Below, in pieces: positions 20,520 to 31,599 of a stretch of 64,000 bases of DNA. The translations under genes were made by a program, and so were the position numbers. The DNA is taken from the NCBI GenBank assembly GCA_963575745.1, contig CAUYUJ010016714.1:65001-129000 (forward strand), read 5' to 3'. This DNA comes from Prorocentrum cordatum (lineage: Eukaryota; Sar; Dinophyceae; Prorocentrales; Prorocentraceae). Below the pieces are notes generated by a model. The model saw only the letters and a program-made list of their open reading frames with translations. It had not been told where the DNA came from and did not search any database. Within the stretch, counting starts at the first letter, position 1; every line of letters starts with the position of its first letter.

Positions 20520-21640
20520 TTGTAGTATAGACTAGTGTGAACCCGTAGAATAAATCCACGGCGTGCTGAGCCTGGGACTCGCACACCGTTGGTGACCAGC
20601 TCGTCGAAGTTGAACAGCTCGGGCGTCCCCGGGGCGGTAGGGGCAACCTTCGGAGGCACATGTGACAATCACGTTTGAGGGCAATTGTTGGGGGCTGCGT
20701 GTGGTGGCCACGTTTGGGGGCGCCTGGGGGCTACGCGTGGGGGTGACGTTCGGGGGCCACGCTTACTGGGGCGGTAGGTGCAACCTTCGGAGGCTTTGTG
20801 TGGGGGCTGCCTTTGGGGGTCCCGTTTGGGGGCCACGTGTGGGGCCGACGTCTAAAGGGCCACGTTTGGGGGCAATCGCGGAAAGCAGTCGGGGAACCCT
20901 GGGGGCACTGACCTGGAAGAGTGAAAAGGCCTAGGCGCGATTGGCAAAAACACACAAAGGTTTTGAGGCACAGTCAGAATGAGGGGGGCACGTTTGCGGG
21001 CCTTGGATGGGGGCCGCGCAGGGAGGTCCTGGGGCCATGTTGGGAGTTTCGGGCCGTCTCGGAAGTCGTTTTGGGCCCTCCTGGGCGGCATTTTGGGCCC
21101 TTCAGGGGGAGTCTTGGGGCCATCTTGGGGGTCTCGGGCCGTTTCGCAGGTCGCTTTGGGCCTGGTCGGGCGGGGTCTGGGGCCCGGTTGGGGCTGGCTT
21201 GGGAGTCACTTGGAGCTCTCTTGGGCCGTCGTGGGGCCCTCTGAGGCCGTCTACGGGTTTTCTTGGGCCGTCTGGGGGCCCTCCTGGGGCCTTTTTGGAT
21301 CGTGCAGGCGCGATCTGGGAAGCCCCCAGGGCATCCAGGGCCGTTGTGGGCCCAACATGCAGGAAAACGTACAAGTTTTGCCAACTGGCGCTGTCCAGGC
21401 GGTCCTCGGGGGCCGTATTTGAAGCTTTTTGGGGCCGGGCTCCGGTCGGGTAGGCTTCGGCCCTCGTCGGCGTCTGTGAGGCAGTCTTGGGGCGATGCGG
21501 GGGTCCTGGAGCAATCGGCGAGCGCTCCAAGGGGCCCCCTGAACCCGCCGAACAGCGCCCCAGAGGCTCTCTGGGCAGCCCGCGGGCTCTCTGGGCGGCA
21601 CGGGGCGCTGCCGCAGATTTTCCTTCTCGCCCGCGCGGCG
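20520..21640 (+). repeat. Family F block, copy 3
   Basis: Begins with a PPR joint (minus strand SQAQHAVDLFYGFTLVYTTM, about 20525-20600) and then follows copies 1 and 2 part for part up to the triple PPR module. The joint here lacks the SYNAGISACEKG continuation. It reads TTMQGPARARRAI instead, a frequent alternative ending in this window. Confidence 0.75.
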
Positions 21641-22002
21641 ACCAGAATTGTATCACTGATGACGTCGGGTTCCAGCTTCGCCTCCCGCATCTCGCTCAGC
21701 AACTCGAGGGCCCGCTGCCACTGCTCGCCCGTCTCGCACGCGCTGATCCCAGCGCTGTAGCTGATGACGTTGGGCTGCAGCTTCGCCTCCCGCATCTCGT
21801 TCAGCAGCTCTAGGGCCCGCTGCCACTGCTCGCCCTTCTCGCACGCGCTGATCCCAGCGCTGTAGCTGATGACGTTAGGCTTCAGCTTCGCCTCCCACAT
21901 CTCGTTTAGCAGAGCTAGGGCCCGCTGCCACTGCTCGCCCTTCTCGCACGCGCTGGTCGCAGCGCTGTAGCTGACTAGGGTGTACCCGTGGACTACGTCC
22001 AC
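21640..22002 (-). CDS. Three tandem PPR repeats (partial gene)
   Basis: The minus frame opens MDVVHGYTLVSYSAATSACE and then carries three 35-residue PPR units in phase (105-bp period, visible as CTGATGACGTTGGGCTGCAG at 21761 and a close copy at 21866). The units end LKPNVIS, LQPNVIS and LEPDVIS, and the tail is DTILVAARARRKI. The canonical 35-residue period and absence of stops support real coding. PPR tracts this short are normally part of larger RNA-binding proteins imported into plastids or mitochondria. Just upstream (22003-22085) a further PPR-like segment (LGDMWKANLTPSIVIA) is separated by an in-frame TGA, so either an intron or decay lies there. Confidence 0.75.
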
Positions 22003-22219
22003 TTGCGAAGTGATGAGGCGCTGCCGTCAGGCGATCACGATGGATGGCGTCAGGTTCGCCTTCCACATGTCGCCGAGCACCTTGAGCGCCGCCTGATTGG
22101 GGAGCATGGGAGATGAGGAGGCTCGATCGGGCCATGTGCAAAACGCATTGGGAACGCAGGCGCGATGGAGCAGCCGGGGGAGAAGAACATGGATGTCTTC
22201 CCATCAACCTCATTATCCT

Positions 22220-22365
22220 TCTGTTGCTCCTGTTCCTCCTCCTCCTCCTCCGTTTCCGTCTCCTCCTCCTCCTCCTCCTCCTCCTCCTCCTCCTCCTATT
22301 CCTCCTCCTCCTGCTCCTGTTCCTCCTCCTACTCCTCCTCCTCCTCCTCCTCCTCCTCCTGACTC
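22220..22365. repeat. (CTC)n-like microsatellite
   Basis: Imperfect TCC/CTC triplets with occasional CTG, ATT and GTT interruptions. Leu-, Ser- or Pro-homopolymer frames across it are not treated as genes. Confidence 0.9.
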
Positions 22366-22554
22366 CCTCATCCTTCTCAGTGCCCTCCTGATCACCCTCG
22401 TCCCTCTCATCCTGTCCCTCATCTTCCTCTTCTTTCTCCTCTCCGTCGGGTTCTCCCGCCTGTCCCTCTGCAGCGCTGGAACGCAGCGCGACAACACCCT
22501 TCGGCAAGGCGTCAAACAAATGCGGTTGCGTCGAAGGCGTCGGCAGGGCCCAGT

Positions 22555-24560
22555 CTCGCGGGGTCTTCCTCGGCCTCTCTCGGGGCTCTCTTCGAAGTTC
22601 CTGAGATATTCTTGGGTTCCTTTGGGAAGCTCCTCGCGGCTTCAAGGCCGTCTCGATAAGGGCCTGGAGGGCGCCAGGACGGAACCCCAAAAAGCTTCGT
22701 GATGTTCGTTTTGAAGGGGCGCTCAAAACGAACAGAGCGCGGCCTCTCGCGGGGTCTTCCTAGGCCTCTCTCGGGGCTCTCTTCGAAGTTCCTGGGATCT
22801 TTCTGGGTTCCTTTCGGGGGCTCCTCGCGGTGTCAAGGTCGTCTCGGTAGGGGCCGCGAGGGCGCCAGGACGGAACAAAACAGAGCTTCCAGGTGTTCGT
22901 TTTGAGGGGCGCTCAAAACGAACAATGCCCAGCCCCTGGTGGGGCCTTCCCAGGCCTCTCCCGGGCTCCCTTCGAAGCGTCTGACATCTTCTTGGGCTCC
23001 TTTGGGAAGCCCCCCCCGGCTCTAAGGCCGTCTTGGTAGGGGCCTCGAGGGCGCCAGGACGGAACCAAAATCAGCTTCGAGGTGTTCGTTTTGAGGAGCG
23101 CTCAAAACGAACAGTGCGCGGCCTCTCGCGGGGCCTTCCTAGGCCTCTGTCGGTGCTCTGTTCGAAGCTCCCGAGATTTTCTTGGGCCCCTCTGGGTGGC
23201 TTCTCGCGGCTTCAAGGCCCTCTTGGTAGGGGCCTCCGGGGCGCCAGGACGGAACCAAGAAGAGCTTCATGGTGTTCGTTTGGGGTGGGGCTCTCTTCGA
23301 GGCTCCTGAGATCTTTTGGGGTTCCTTTGGGAAGCTCCTCGCGGCAAGGCCGTCTCTGTAGGGGTCTGGAGGGCGCCAGGACGGAACCAAAATGAGCTTC
23401 GAGGTGTTCGTTCTGAGGGGCGCTCAAAACGAACAGTGCCCAGCCCCTGGTGGGGTTTTCCCGGGCCTCTCTCGGGCTCTCTTCGAAGCGTCTGAGATCT
23501 TCTTCGGCTTGTTTGGGGGGGTCGTCGCGGCTCCAAGGCCCTCTTGGCAGGGGCCTCGAGGGCGCCAGGAGGGAAACAAACAGAGCTTCGAGGTGTTCGT
23601 TTTGAGGGGTGCTCAAAACGAACAGTGCCCAGCCCCTGGTGGGGCCTTCCCTGGCCTCTCTCGGGCTCTCTTCGAAGCGTCTGCGATCTTCTTGGGCTCC
23701 TGTGGGAAGGTCCTCGCGGCTTCAAGGCCGTCTCGATAAGGGCCTGGAGGGCGCCAGGACGGGACCAAGAAGAGTTTCGTGGTGTTCGTTTTGAGGGGCG
23801 CTCAAGACGAACAGAGCGCGGCCTCTCGCGGGGTCTTCCTATGCCTCTCTCGGGGCTCTCTTCGCGAAGTTCCTGAGATCTTCTTGGGCTCCTTTGGGAA
23901 GCTCCTCGCGGTGTCAAGGTCGTCTCGGGAGGGGCCTCGAGGGCGCCAGGACGGAACAAAACAGAGCTTCCAGGTGTTCGTTTTGAGGGGCGCTCAAAAC
24001 GAACAGTGCCCAGCCCCTGGTGGGGCCTTCCCAGGCGTCTCTCGGGGCTCTCTTCGAAGCGTCTGAGATCTTCTTGGGCTCCTTTGGGAAGGTCCTCGCG
24101 GCTTCAAGGCCGTCTCGGTAGGGGCCTCGAGGGCGCCAGGACGGAACCGAAAAGAGCTTCGTGGTGTTCGTTTTGAGGGGCGCTCAAAACGAACAGAGCG
24201 CGGCCTCTCGCGGGGCCTTCCTAGGCCTCTGTCGGTGCTCTGTTCGAAGTTCCTGAGATCTTCTTGGGCTCCTTTGGGGGGCTCCTCGCGGCTTCAAGGC
24301 CGTCTCGGTAGGGGCCTCCGAGGGCGCCAGGACGGAACCAAAAAGAGCTTCGTGGTATTCGTGTTTAGGGGCGCTCAAAACGAACAGAGCGCGGCCTCTC
24401 GCGGGGTCTTCCTAGGCCTCTCTCGGGGCCCTCTTCAAAGTTCCTGAGATGTTGTTGTGATCCTTTGGGAAGCTCCTCGCGGTTTCAAGGCCGTCTGGGG
24501 AAGGGCCTCGAGGGCGCCAGGACGGAACCAGAAAGAGCTTCCACGAACAGTGCCCAGCCC
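22555..24560. repeat. ~190-bp satellite with perfect 12-bp hairpin
   Basis: Each unit carries GTTCGTTTTGAG, a short loop, and CTCAAAACGAAC. The two arms are exact reverse complements in most units. Hairpins start at 22704, 22895, 23084, 23275 (decayed), 23406, 23595, 23784, 23976, 24166 and 24356 (decayed), with a half-hairpin near 24543. Spacing is 189-192 bp except for one 131-bp unit. Two unit types follow the hairpin, ACAGAGCGCGGCCTCTCGCG and ACAGTGCCCAGCCCCTGGTG, and are intermixed. No gene. Confidence 0.93.
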
Positions 24561-24639
24561 CTGGTGGGGCCGCAAAGAACGCGAGGGCGCGGGGAAAAGC
24601 ACGCACCGGGAGCTCGCAGGGAACCTCGTCAGCAGGAAC

Positions 24640-24950
24640 GGGGGAGGCTGCTGAGCTTCCAGGGACGTCGAAGGGGCCATTTTGGGCGCGCGGGGGAGGC
24701 CGCTGAGCTTGCAGGGCGCCTCCGGAAGCATCTCGGAGCGCCGGAAGAAATCCCAAGAGAGCCCGGAGGAGGCCGCGGAGGGCCGGAAGAGGGCCCCGAG
24801 GCGCCAGAAGGGCCGGACAGGGGGCCCGAGGCAACCGAAAAGAAGGCGAGGGCGCGGGGAGAAGCACGCACTGGGAGCTGGCAGGGAACCTCGTCAGCAG
24901 GAACTTGAAAGTGGCCCGTTTTCCAAAGGAAATGCATCTTTTTCCTTGGA
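24640..24950. repeat. Diverged block shared with 53345-53520
   Basis: GGGGGAGGC.GCTGAGCTT, CAGGGCGCCTCCGG and CATCTCGGAGCG occur in both places. GGAAATGC.TCTTTTTCC near 24930 matches 53370-53388. Part of the stretch (about 24735-24840) shows C-rich-on-top words, so a local inversion is possible. Confidence 0.55.
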
Positions 24951-25084
24951 CCGTCTGGGGGTCCTCTTGGGAACCTCTTGGACCGTTTTGGATCGGTCTT
25001 GGATGCCTCTGGGGGGGTTTGGAGCGTCGGGAAGCCGGAAAAGCGTGGAAGCGAAAAACCTCGGAAGAACCAATGAAAATCAAC

Positions 25085-26680
25085 GATGTTGACCTCTCGG
25101 GGCTCTCTCGGGAGGCCTCTTGGGAGGCCTATTGGGCCGTTCCTGAGGCGGTCCCCTGGTCCGCCCCCCTCTCTTCGAAGCAGTTTGGAAGCCCCGTGGC
25201 ACCTCTTGGAGACCTCTGTTGGGCTCCTGGGGGCCTCGTGGGCCTCTCTGGGCTCGTCTATCGCGCCCCTTGGGCTATCGTGGGGCCTTCGAGGGCCTTC
25301 TTGGGCGGTCCTCGGGCCGTCTTGGAGCCATCTTGGGCCGCTCTTCGGGCCACCGTTGGCCTGTCTTGGGCGCCTCTGGGGCCGTCCTTGGGCCGCCTTG
25401 GACCGTCTTGGGGCCCTCTTGGACCGTCTGGGGGTCCTCTGGGGGACCTCGTGGACAGTCTTGGAGCGGTCTTGGATGCCTCTGGAGGGGTTTCGGCGCG
25501 TCGGGAAGCCGAGAAAGCGAGGAAGCACAAAAACCTAAGGAAAACTATGAAAGACAACGATTTTGGCCTCTCGGGGCTCTCTTGGGAGGCCTCTTGGGAG
25601 GCCTGTCGGGCCGTCTTGGGGAGCTCTGGGGCCGTTTGGGGACCTCTTTTGGGCTCCTGGGGGCCTCTTGGGCCTCTCTGGGCTCGTTTATCGCGCCCCT
25701 TGGGCTGTCTTGGGGCCCCCGAGGGCCTTCTTGGGCGGTCCTCGGGCCGTCTTGGAGCCATCTTGGGCCGCTCTTCGGGCCATCTTGGGGTCCCGTTGGC
25801 CTGTCTTGGGCGCCTCTGGGGCCGTCCTGGGGCCGCCTTGGACCGTCTTGGGGCTCTCTTGGGCCGTCTGGGGGTCCTCTGGGGGGCCTCGTGGACCGTC
25901 TCGAAGCGGTCTTGGATGCCTCCGGGGGGGTGTCGGAGCGTCGGGAAGCCGAAAGAGCGAGGAAGCACAAAAACCTAAGGAAAACCTATGAAAAACAACA
26001 ATTTCGGCCTCTCGGGGCTCTCTTGGGAGGCCTCTTGGGAGGCCTGTCGGGCCGTCTTGGGGAGCTCTGGGGCCGTTTGGGGACCTCTTTTGGGCTCCTG
26101 GGGGCCTCTTGGGCCTCTCTGGGCTCGTTTATCGCGCCCCTTGGGCTGTCTTGGGGCCCCCGAGGGCCTTCTTGGGCGGTCCTCGGGCCGTCTTGGAGCC
26201 ATCTCGGGCCGCTCTTCGGGCCATCTTGGGGTCCCGTTGGCCTGTCTTGGGCGCCTCTGGGGCCGACCTGGGGCCGCCTTGGACCGTCTTGGGGCCCTCT
26301 GGGACCGTCTTGGAGCGGTCTTGGATGCCTCTGGGGGGGGTTCGGAGCGTCGGGAAGCCGAAAAAGCGAGGAAGCAAAACACCTCGGAAGAACAAATGAA
26401 AATCAACGTTTTTGGCCTCTCGGGGCTCTCTTGGGAGGCCTCTTGGGAGGCCTGTTGGGCCGTCTTGGGGGGCTCGTGGGCCGTCTTGGGCCAATCTTGG
26501 GCGTCTTGGCCGGATCAATGCGCGTCTCGGGGCCCTCTTGGGCCGCCTTCGGGGCATCTTGAGCGGGTCGGAGCCGTCTTGGAGCGGCTCGGAGCCGTCT
26601 TTGGGCCGTCGGGGCGGCCTCCGGAGCGTCTCGGAGCCGTCTCCGGGCATTTGGCGCGTTCTCCTTCCGGCACGCGGTTC
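25085..26680 (+). repeat. CTTGGG higher-order tandem, ~405-475 bp, 3.5 units
   Basis: CCTCTCGGGGCTCTCT marks unit starts near 25091, 25566, 26010 and 26416. Shared interior landmarks are TCTCTGGGCTCG, ATCGCGCCCCTTGGGC and GTCCTCGGGCCGTCTTGG. Each unit ends with a low-GC linker (GTCGGGAAGCCGA.AAAGCG, then AAAA.CAACGATTTTGGCC-like). CTTG spacing averages about 10.7 bp over 25321-25428. Confidence 0.85.
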
Positions 26681-26689
26681 CTCCGGCCA

Positions 26690-27070
26690 TATGATATAGA
26701 CTAGGACTGACCCGTGGACTCCGTCCACATCTTCTGGACTGGTTCTCGGAGGAACGGCGGAAATTTTACCGAAAACCTGTAAGCACGGCGGCGGCCAGGG
26801 CGGCGGCAACGAGACCACGCCTTCGTGCCCGAGCTCCAGCAGTGCTCCAACAACTTGGCCGTGGCGGGGCCGCCGTCGCCTCCGTCATCGTCGGCGTCGT
26901 TGCCGTCGCCGCCGCGAGGCCGCCGCCGTACCCGTCGTAGTCGGCGTCTTTGTCGTGGTGGTGGTGGTGGTGGTGGTCTCCTTCGGTTGTGGGCACCAGA
27001 AGTAGGCTGGCGACGTCGGCGGGACTGACCCGTGGACTCCGCCCACGACATCTGCACGAACCGGCATTTG
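26690..27070 (-). pseudogene. Two decayed PPR joints around a CGT/GCC-rich segment
   Basis: GACCCGTGGACTCCGTCCAC near 26709 and GACCCGTGGACTCCGCCCAC near 27027 are the DNA of the VDGVHGS joint, each without the following PPR helix. Between them lies sequence related to the Arg/Ser-rich lead of other modules and a (GGT)n run at 26957-26976. Confidence 0.5.
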
Positions 27071-28500
27071 ATTGCGGGGCCCGACCTCGCATTCCGCGCA
27101 CGCTACTGCGTGCTGCTGCTTGCTGCTGCTTTTGTGTACCCTTGGTCGTGCTTGAGGCCGCCGCTGCGTCTTCTTGCTGCTTGTGGCTGTCGGTTGTTGC
27201 TGATTGCCAGTTCTGCTTGGTGCGTGCTTCTACCCGCTGCCTGCCGCTGCTTGCTGCTGCTGTGTGCCGCCGCTGCTGATGCTGTCTGCTTCGTGCCCAC
27301 GGAAGAGATCGATGCTGCCCCAGGGCACTCGAAATGTCGCACGGTGGACTGTGCATGGGGGCTCCTCACCGTGGACGCGCAGGGAGCCACGTCCTTTTGG
27401 GCGCCGTCTCCACGCCCCTCTGGGATCAGACTGCGTTGGGGACTGCGCTCCCTGGACGCCTTTGGTGTATCTCGCCTCACTTGGGCGGCAGCGGCGAAGG
27501 GCGCCCTGGAGCTGGGAGGCAAAGGTGAGGGGAAGTAGTTGGTGCCCATGTTGCTGTTCATTATTCGGCATTCTTTCGCTCGCGCCCACACCCACGGAGG
27601 AGGGCAACGCACCCATGCGGCCACGTATGGCGGGCGCTTCCTTCCCCTTGGGAATCGTTTGGGGGCCTCTCGGGGTTTGTTTTCGGTCTCCTGGGGGCCT
27701 TTGGGGCCAGCCCACTTGGGGCGTCTTACGGCCTCCTGGGGGCCTCTTGGGGCCCTCTCAGGCTGGCCGTCTGAGGCCGTCTTGGACGCCTCTAAGGCTG
27801 GCTTGGGGCCTTGTTGGGACCGTCTTGGGCAGTCTTTGACTGTTCTTGGGTCTGCCTTGGGTGGCTGTTGTGCCGTCATGGTCTTGAGGCCGTCTTGGGC
27901 GGCCGTCATGGGGCCGTTTGGGGCCGTCTTGGGGCCCTCACGGGGCGCTTCAGAGGCGTCCTGGGGCGATCTTGGGGGCGTGAATTGTCCTTTTGGACGG
28001 TTCGCAAAAAAGAGCACGGGAATTGCGAACATGTGCGCTCTCGCTTGGGATTGGGACGATGTTTGCCTTTGCGGGCTCTCTCGGGACTCTTCTTGGAGCC
28101 CACTTCGAGCGTTTTGCGAGACTCTTGGGCCGTCTGGTGGCTATCTTGGGCGACTGCGAGCGATCTTGGACCGTCTCGGGGGCACTCTTGGACCGTCTTG
28201 GGCTGCTCTTGGGGGGCCCCAGGGTCGTCTCGGAGCGCTCTTGGGTCTCCTGGAAGCGCGCTGGGGCCTGTTGGGGCTCGAGGGATCCCGCAGGGGCCAC
28301 CAGGGCGCTGGAACCCCTCGCCCCGACCCCCGCCCGTCTCACACGCGCGTACGCCTGCAATGTCGTAGAGATGACGTTGGGCTCCAGCTTCGCCTCCCAC
28401 ATTTCGCTCAGCAGCGCCAGGGCCCGCTGCCACTGCTTGCCCTTCTCGCACGCGCTGATCCCAGCGTTGTAGCTGACTTGGGCGAACCCGTGGACTTCGT
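26705..28500 (+). repeat. Segmental duplication family B, copy 1
   Basis: Matches 36020-38095 along its length: CGAGGCCGCCG.CGTACCCGTC, TCTCCTTCGGTTGTGGGCAC, a TGCTGCTTGCTGCTGCTTT stretch, GAAGAGATCGATGCTGCCCC, TGCTGTTCATTATTCGGCA. Copy 1 holds the uninterrupted GGGGCCCGACC at 27076-27085 where copy 2 carries an M1 element. It also lacks the (CTC)n of copy 2. Confidence 0.9.
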
Positions 28501-28515
28501 CCGCGTCATCTTGGG
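28365..28515 (-). pseudogene. PPR module
   Basis: Minus frame: DADEVHGFAQVSYNAGISAC followed by EKGKQWQRALALLSEMWEAK and LEPNVISTTLQAYARVRRAG. One full PPR unit. EKGKQW and the STTLQAxAR tail are shared with 37960-38120, the matching module of family B copy 2. The neighbouring block on the transcript-upstream side is family C here but family A there. Confidence 0.7.
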
Positions 28516-29985
28516 CCAGTCTTGGCTCGAAACGGCCGTCTTGGGCCTGTCTTCGCTCGAAATGGCGAGAAAGTGGAAATCTTTCAGAAACCATCGAAGA
28601 AACAACGATTTCGTTTAACCGCGGCTCGTCTGGAGCGTCTTCGAACGGTCTTGGGCCGTCTCGGAGGCCCTCTTGGACCGCTTCCTTGTCTTCGTCCGCC
28701 CCCCGCTCTGCCTCCACCTATAGACAGCCTTTCGGAGCGTCACAGACGGCTGTGGTGGGTCTGCGGTGTACGCCTCGCCGCCTGCCAGTTGTGAAGGCAC
28801 CTGGGGCCTTGAAAAGAGTCATCCGGAAGGCTCTGGTGACTTCTTCCGGGTTGCCTCTTCGAAGCCTGATGGCGGGCGCTGCCGTCTCCTTGGGAACGGT
28901 GAGTGGGCCTCTCGGGGTTTCTTTTCGAGCTCCTGGGGGCCTGTTGGGGCCTCGTTGGCTGTCTTGCGGCCTCCTAGGGGCCTCTTGGGGCCCTCTTGGG
29001 CCGTCTTGCGGCCTCCTGGGGGCCTTTTCTCTTGAAGTTTTTGTTGGGCGCCTCTGGGGCCGTTCCTGGGCTGTCCCCCCGAGCCTCTTCCGGGGGACAG
29101 CCTAGGACATCTATTGTGCTTGCGTGCTTTGCGTGCGTGCTCCTGTGTGAGAGGTCGGAATGGTGTCCCGACGTCACCGCTCGCTCTTGGGACCTGTGCC
29201 TGGTAGAGCTCTCTAAGGTGCGGCTCGCTCTTGGGAGCCCTGGTGAGAAGAGCTTTGTACTTCACCGATCGCTCTTTTAGTGGGCGTCTCTGGGCCCGCT
29301 TGGTGGTCCTTGCGGGGGGTCTTCTTCGGGCCATTCTGAAGCTTTTGTGAGCTGCTCTGGGAGCGTTTGGGGACGTTTTGGGGCCTTCTTGGGGCGTCAC
29401 GGGGCGTCCGGGAGGCCTTGGACCGTCTTGAAGCTTCTTGAGGCTGCCTGAGGCCGTCTTGGGAGCCTCTTGGGGCCCCCTCGGAGCTCTCTTGGGGCCC
29501 TCTTAAGTGAGGCCGTTTCAAGGCTCTCTGGCGTCGTCTTGGGGCTCTTGTGGGCCGTCTTGGAGCCCTCCAAGGGGCCGCTCGCGTCTTCTTGGGGCGA
29601 GTTGGGAGGCCTCTTGGCGTGTCCTGGGCCGCTGAGGAGCACACAAGGCGGGCATGCTTTCCCATAGGAATTTGATGACAGGAATTTGATGATTTGTGCC
29701 TCTTTGGCGTGCGCTCGGGGCCCCCTTGGGGCGTCTTTGCAGCCTCTTGGATCGTCGTGGAGCCCCCCCCGGAAGGCTTCGGGCCCTCGCGGGCCGTCTC
29801 GGGACCCACTGAGGCCGTCTTGGAGCGCTCTTGGACGGTCTGGGACCCCTCTGGAGCGCTTCCGGGACTGGCCTGAGCGATTCGGCCCCGTGGCGGCGCC
29901 GTCAAGGGGCGATTTTGTGCACACGAGGCGTGAACCATTCTCGCACGCGCTTCCACGGCCCCTGCAGGAGAGATAGGAGAGACCA
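28480..29985 (+). repeat. Segmental duplication family C, copy 1
   Basis: Matches 53630-55165: GAACCCGTGGACTTCGTCCG, GAAATCTTTCAGAAACCAT, GAAAAGAGTCA.CCG.AAGGCTC, CCCCGAGCCTCTTCCGGGGG, GTGTGAGAGGTCG, AAGGCGGGCATGCT, GCGAGTGT-type landmarks and GGCGGCGCCGT.AAGGGGCGA. Copy 1 has an extra direct repeat of AGGAATTTGATGA (29666-29695). Confidence 0.88.
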
Positions 29986-30090
29986 GGGCCGACCCGCGGC
30001 CTTCCGGCCGCGGAGTCCGCCCGCCGTGGTGTGGAATCCGCACTGGGGCCGCTCAGGCGCCCGGTGCGCGAGAGGATTGTCGATAGAACG

Positions 30091-30236
30091 CAGGATTGCA
30101 AAAAAACGAAGGATTGCAAAAAACCCAGGATTGCAAAAAAACCCAGGATTGCAAAAAAAAAAACAGGGTTGCAAAAAAACCCAGGATTGCAATCCAGGGT
30201 TTTTTTGCAATCCTAGGTTTTTTTTGCAATCCTTCG
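30091..30236. repeat. Direct plus inverted AGGATTGCAAAAAA repeats (large hairpin)
   Basis: About six direct copies of AGGATTGCAAAAAAACCC (near 30092, 30110, 30127, 30145, 30165 as AGGGTTGC, 30183) run into the palindrome GGATTGCAATCC (30184-30195). Two inverted copies follow (GGGTTTTTTTGCAATCC, then TAGGTTTTTTTTGCAATCC). One strand can fold back over about 50 bp. No coding role. Confidence 0.9.
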
Positions 30237-30239
30237 AGT

Positions 30240-30805
30240 AACTGTCCATGTGGTTTACTTGGGCTGCGCGTTCGGAGCCCTCTCGGGCTGTCTGAACATT
30301 CCTGGCATCGTCTTCGGGGCATGCTCGGGATGTCTCCGTTGCTCCAATCGGCTTTTGGGCTATTCGGGGCGCCGGGGACCCTCTGGGACCGTCGTGGGTG
30401 CCTCTTGGGCCATCTTCGGTGCCTGTGTGGCAGTGTCGGAGGCTTTGAAGACGACGAACAGGGGAAGATCGCAAGTTGCCGCTTTCCTGAGGGATTGGCG
30501 CATCTGTCTCCGCGTTCGAGCTTTATTGGAGCGCTGCTTCGAGCCGAGATGGAGCATCTTGGAGCTGTCTCGGGCCTGTGGAAGCTATCATGGGCGTCTT
30601 CGAGCGCTGAGGCCGTCTGGGATCGTCTGGGAGGTATCACGGGAAGCTCCTGAGGCGGGTAGGAAGTATCCTGGGAGTCGGGTGGCCGTCTTGGGCCGTC
30701 TAGGAAGCCTCAGGGCCTTCAAGGAAAGCCGCCACCGTGGGGCCGTCTAGGAAGCCTCATGGCCTTCGGCGAAATCCGTCACCGTGCCTGTGCCTGGGTA
30801 ATGGC
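30240..30805 (+). repeat. Diverged G-rich tract, no gene
   Basis: A loose CTTGGG-type tract with a low-GC patch near 30440-30480. CCGTCTAGGAAGCCTCAGGG and CCGTCTAGGAAGCCTCATGG form a 50-60-bp tandem near 30697-30760. No supported gene. Confidence 0.55.
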
Positions 30806-31415
30806 TGAGAGGCCTCTGGAGTCCCTCTTGGAGGCAGCTTTGGGGCCTCGTGGGGCTTGCTTTGGGCTTCTTGGGGGCCTCTGGGGACCTCTTGCCCTTC
30901 CCTTGGGGGGGTCTTGGGGCCTTTTGTGGGCGTATGGGCCCAGGGCTCGGAGTGTCATGGTTTTTCCCTGTTCTTTGCCCCCCTCGTGGGCCTGGCTTGG
31001 GGTCCTCTGGGGCCGTCTTGGACGCATCTTGGGCCATCCTAGGGCTCCCTGGGCCGTCTGGGGACGCGCCTGGAGGCCTGTTGGGCCGTCCTGGGGCGGT
31101 CTTGTGGGTCTCTTCGGCCGTCTTGGAGCGTCGGCTAGCCGAGAACGCGAGAAGGCGAAACTCCACCAAAAATTATAGGAAAATAACGGATGTTGGCCTC
31201 TGTGGGCATGCTTCGGAGGACTGTTGGAGGCTCTTGGAGGCCTCTTGGGCCTTGTTGGGGGCCTCTAGGGGGCCTCTTGTACGCTCCTCGGAGCCTATTA
31301 TGGCCACTTCGGCGCGTCTTTGCGCGGGGGGCTCGATTTGCGACGCTCGGGGGCCAGGATCTTCGTGAGGGGCGTCGAGAAATGGCCCTCCAGGGGGCGC
31401 ATTTATCCACATGCG
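30805..31415 (+). repeat. Segmental duplication family E, copy 2
   Basis: Partner of 16115-16735 with the same landmarks (GAGTCCCTCTTGGAGGCAGC, TTCCCTTGGGGGGGTCTTGG, GTCGGCTAGCCGAGAACGCG). It is followed, like copy 1, by a PPR-like joint, but of a different subtype. Confidence 0.85.
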
Positions 31416-31424
31416 CTGTTTTGC

Positions 31425-31570
31425 CCTTCTGCCACGCGCTGATGATGTCCGTCCGCCAAAGAGACAGGGACTAGGGCTGACCCGTGGATCCCGTCCACGC
31501 CATCTTGCCGAACTGGTTCTAGGGGGGAGCGGCGGAAACGCTGTCGAAAAGCTATCCACATGGCGTGAGC
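31425..31570 (-). pseudogene. Decayed PPR joint
   Basis: The minus frame reads AMWIAFRQRFRRSPLEPVRQ, then DGVDGIHGSALVPVSLADGH. The VDGVHGSALVS joint is recognisable but the PPR helix that should follow is lost. The lead resembles that of 18490-18580. Confidence 0.5.
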
Positions 31571-31599
31571 CCGTTCTCCAGCAGCGCCCCGCTTTGGAC

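Noticed and set aside
25219-26562. Long Leu/Gly/Ser/Trp-rich frames over CTTGGG tracts (for example 447 codons here)
   Set aside because: The CTTGGG words rarely contain stops on either strand, so such frames occur in every tract and in several phases at once.
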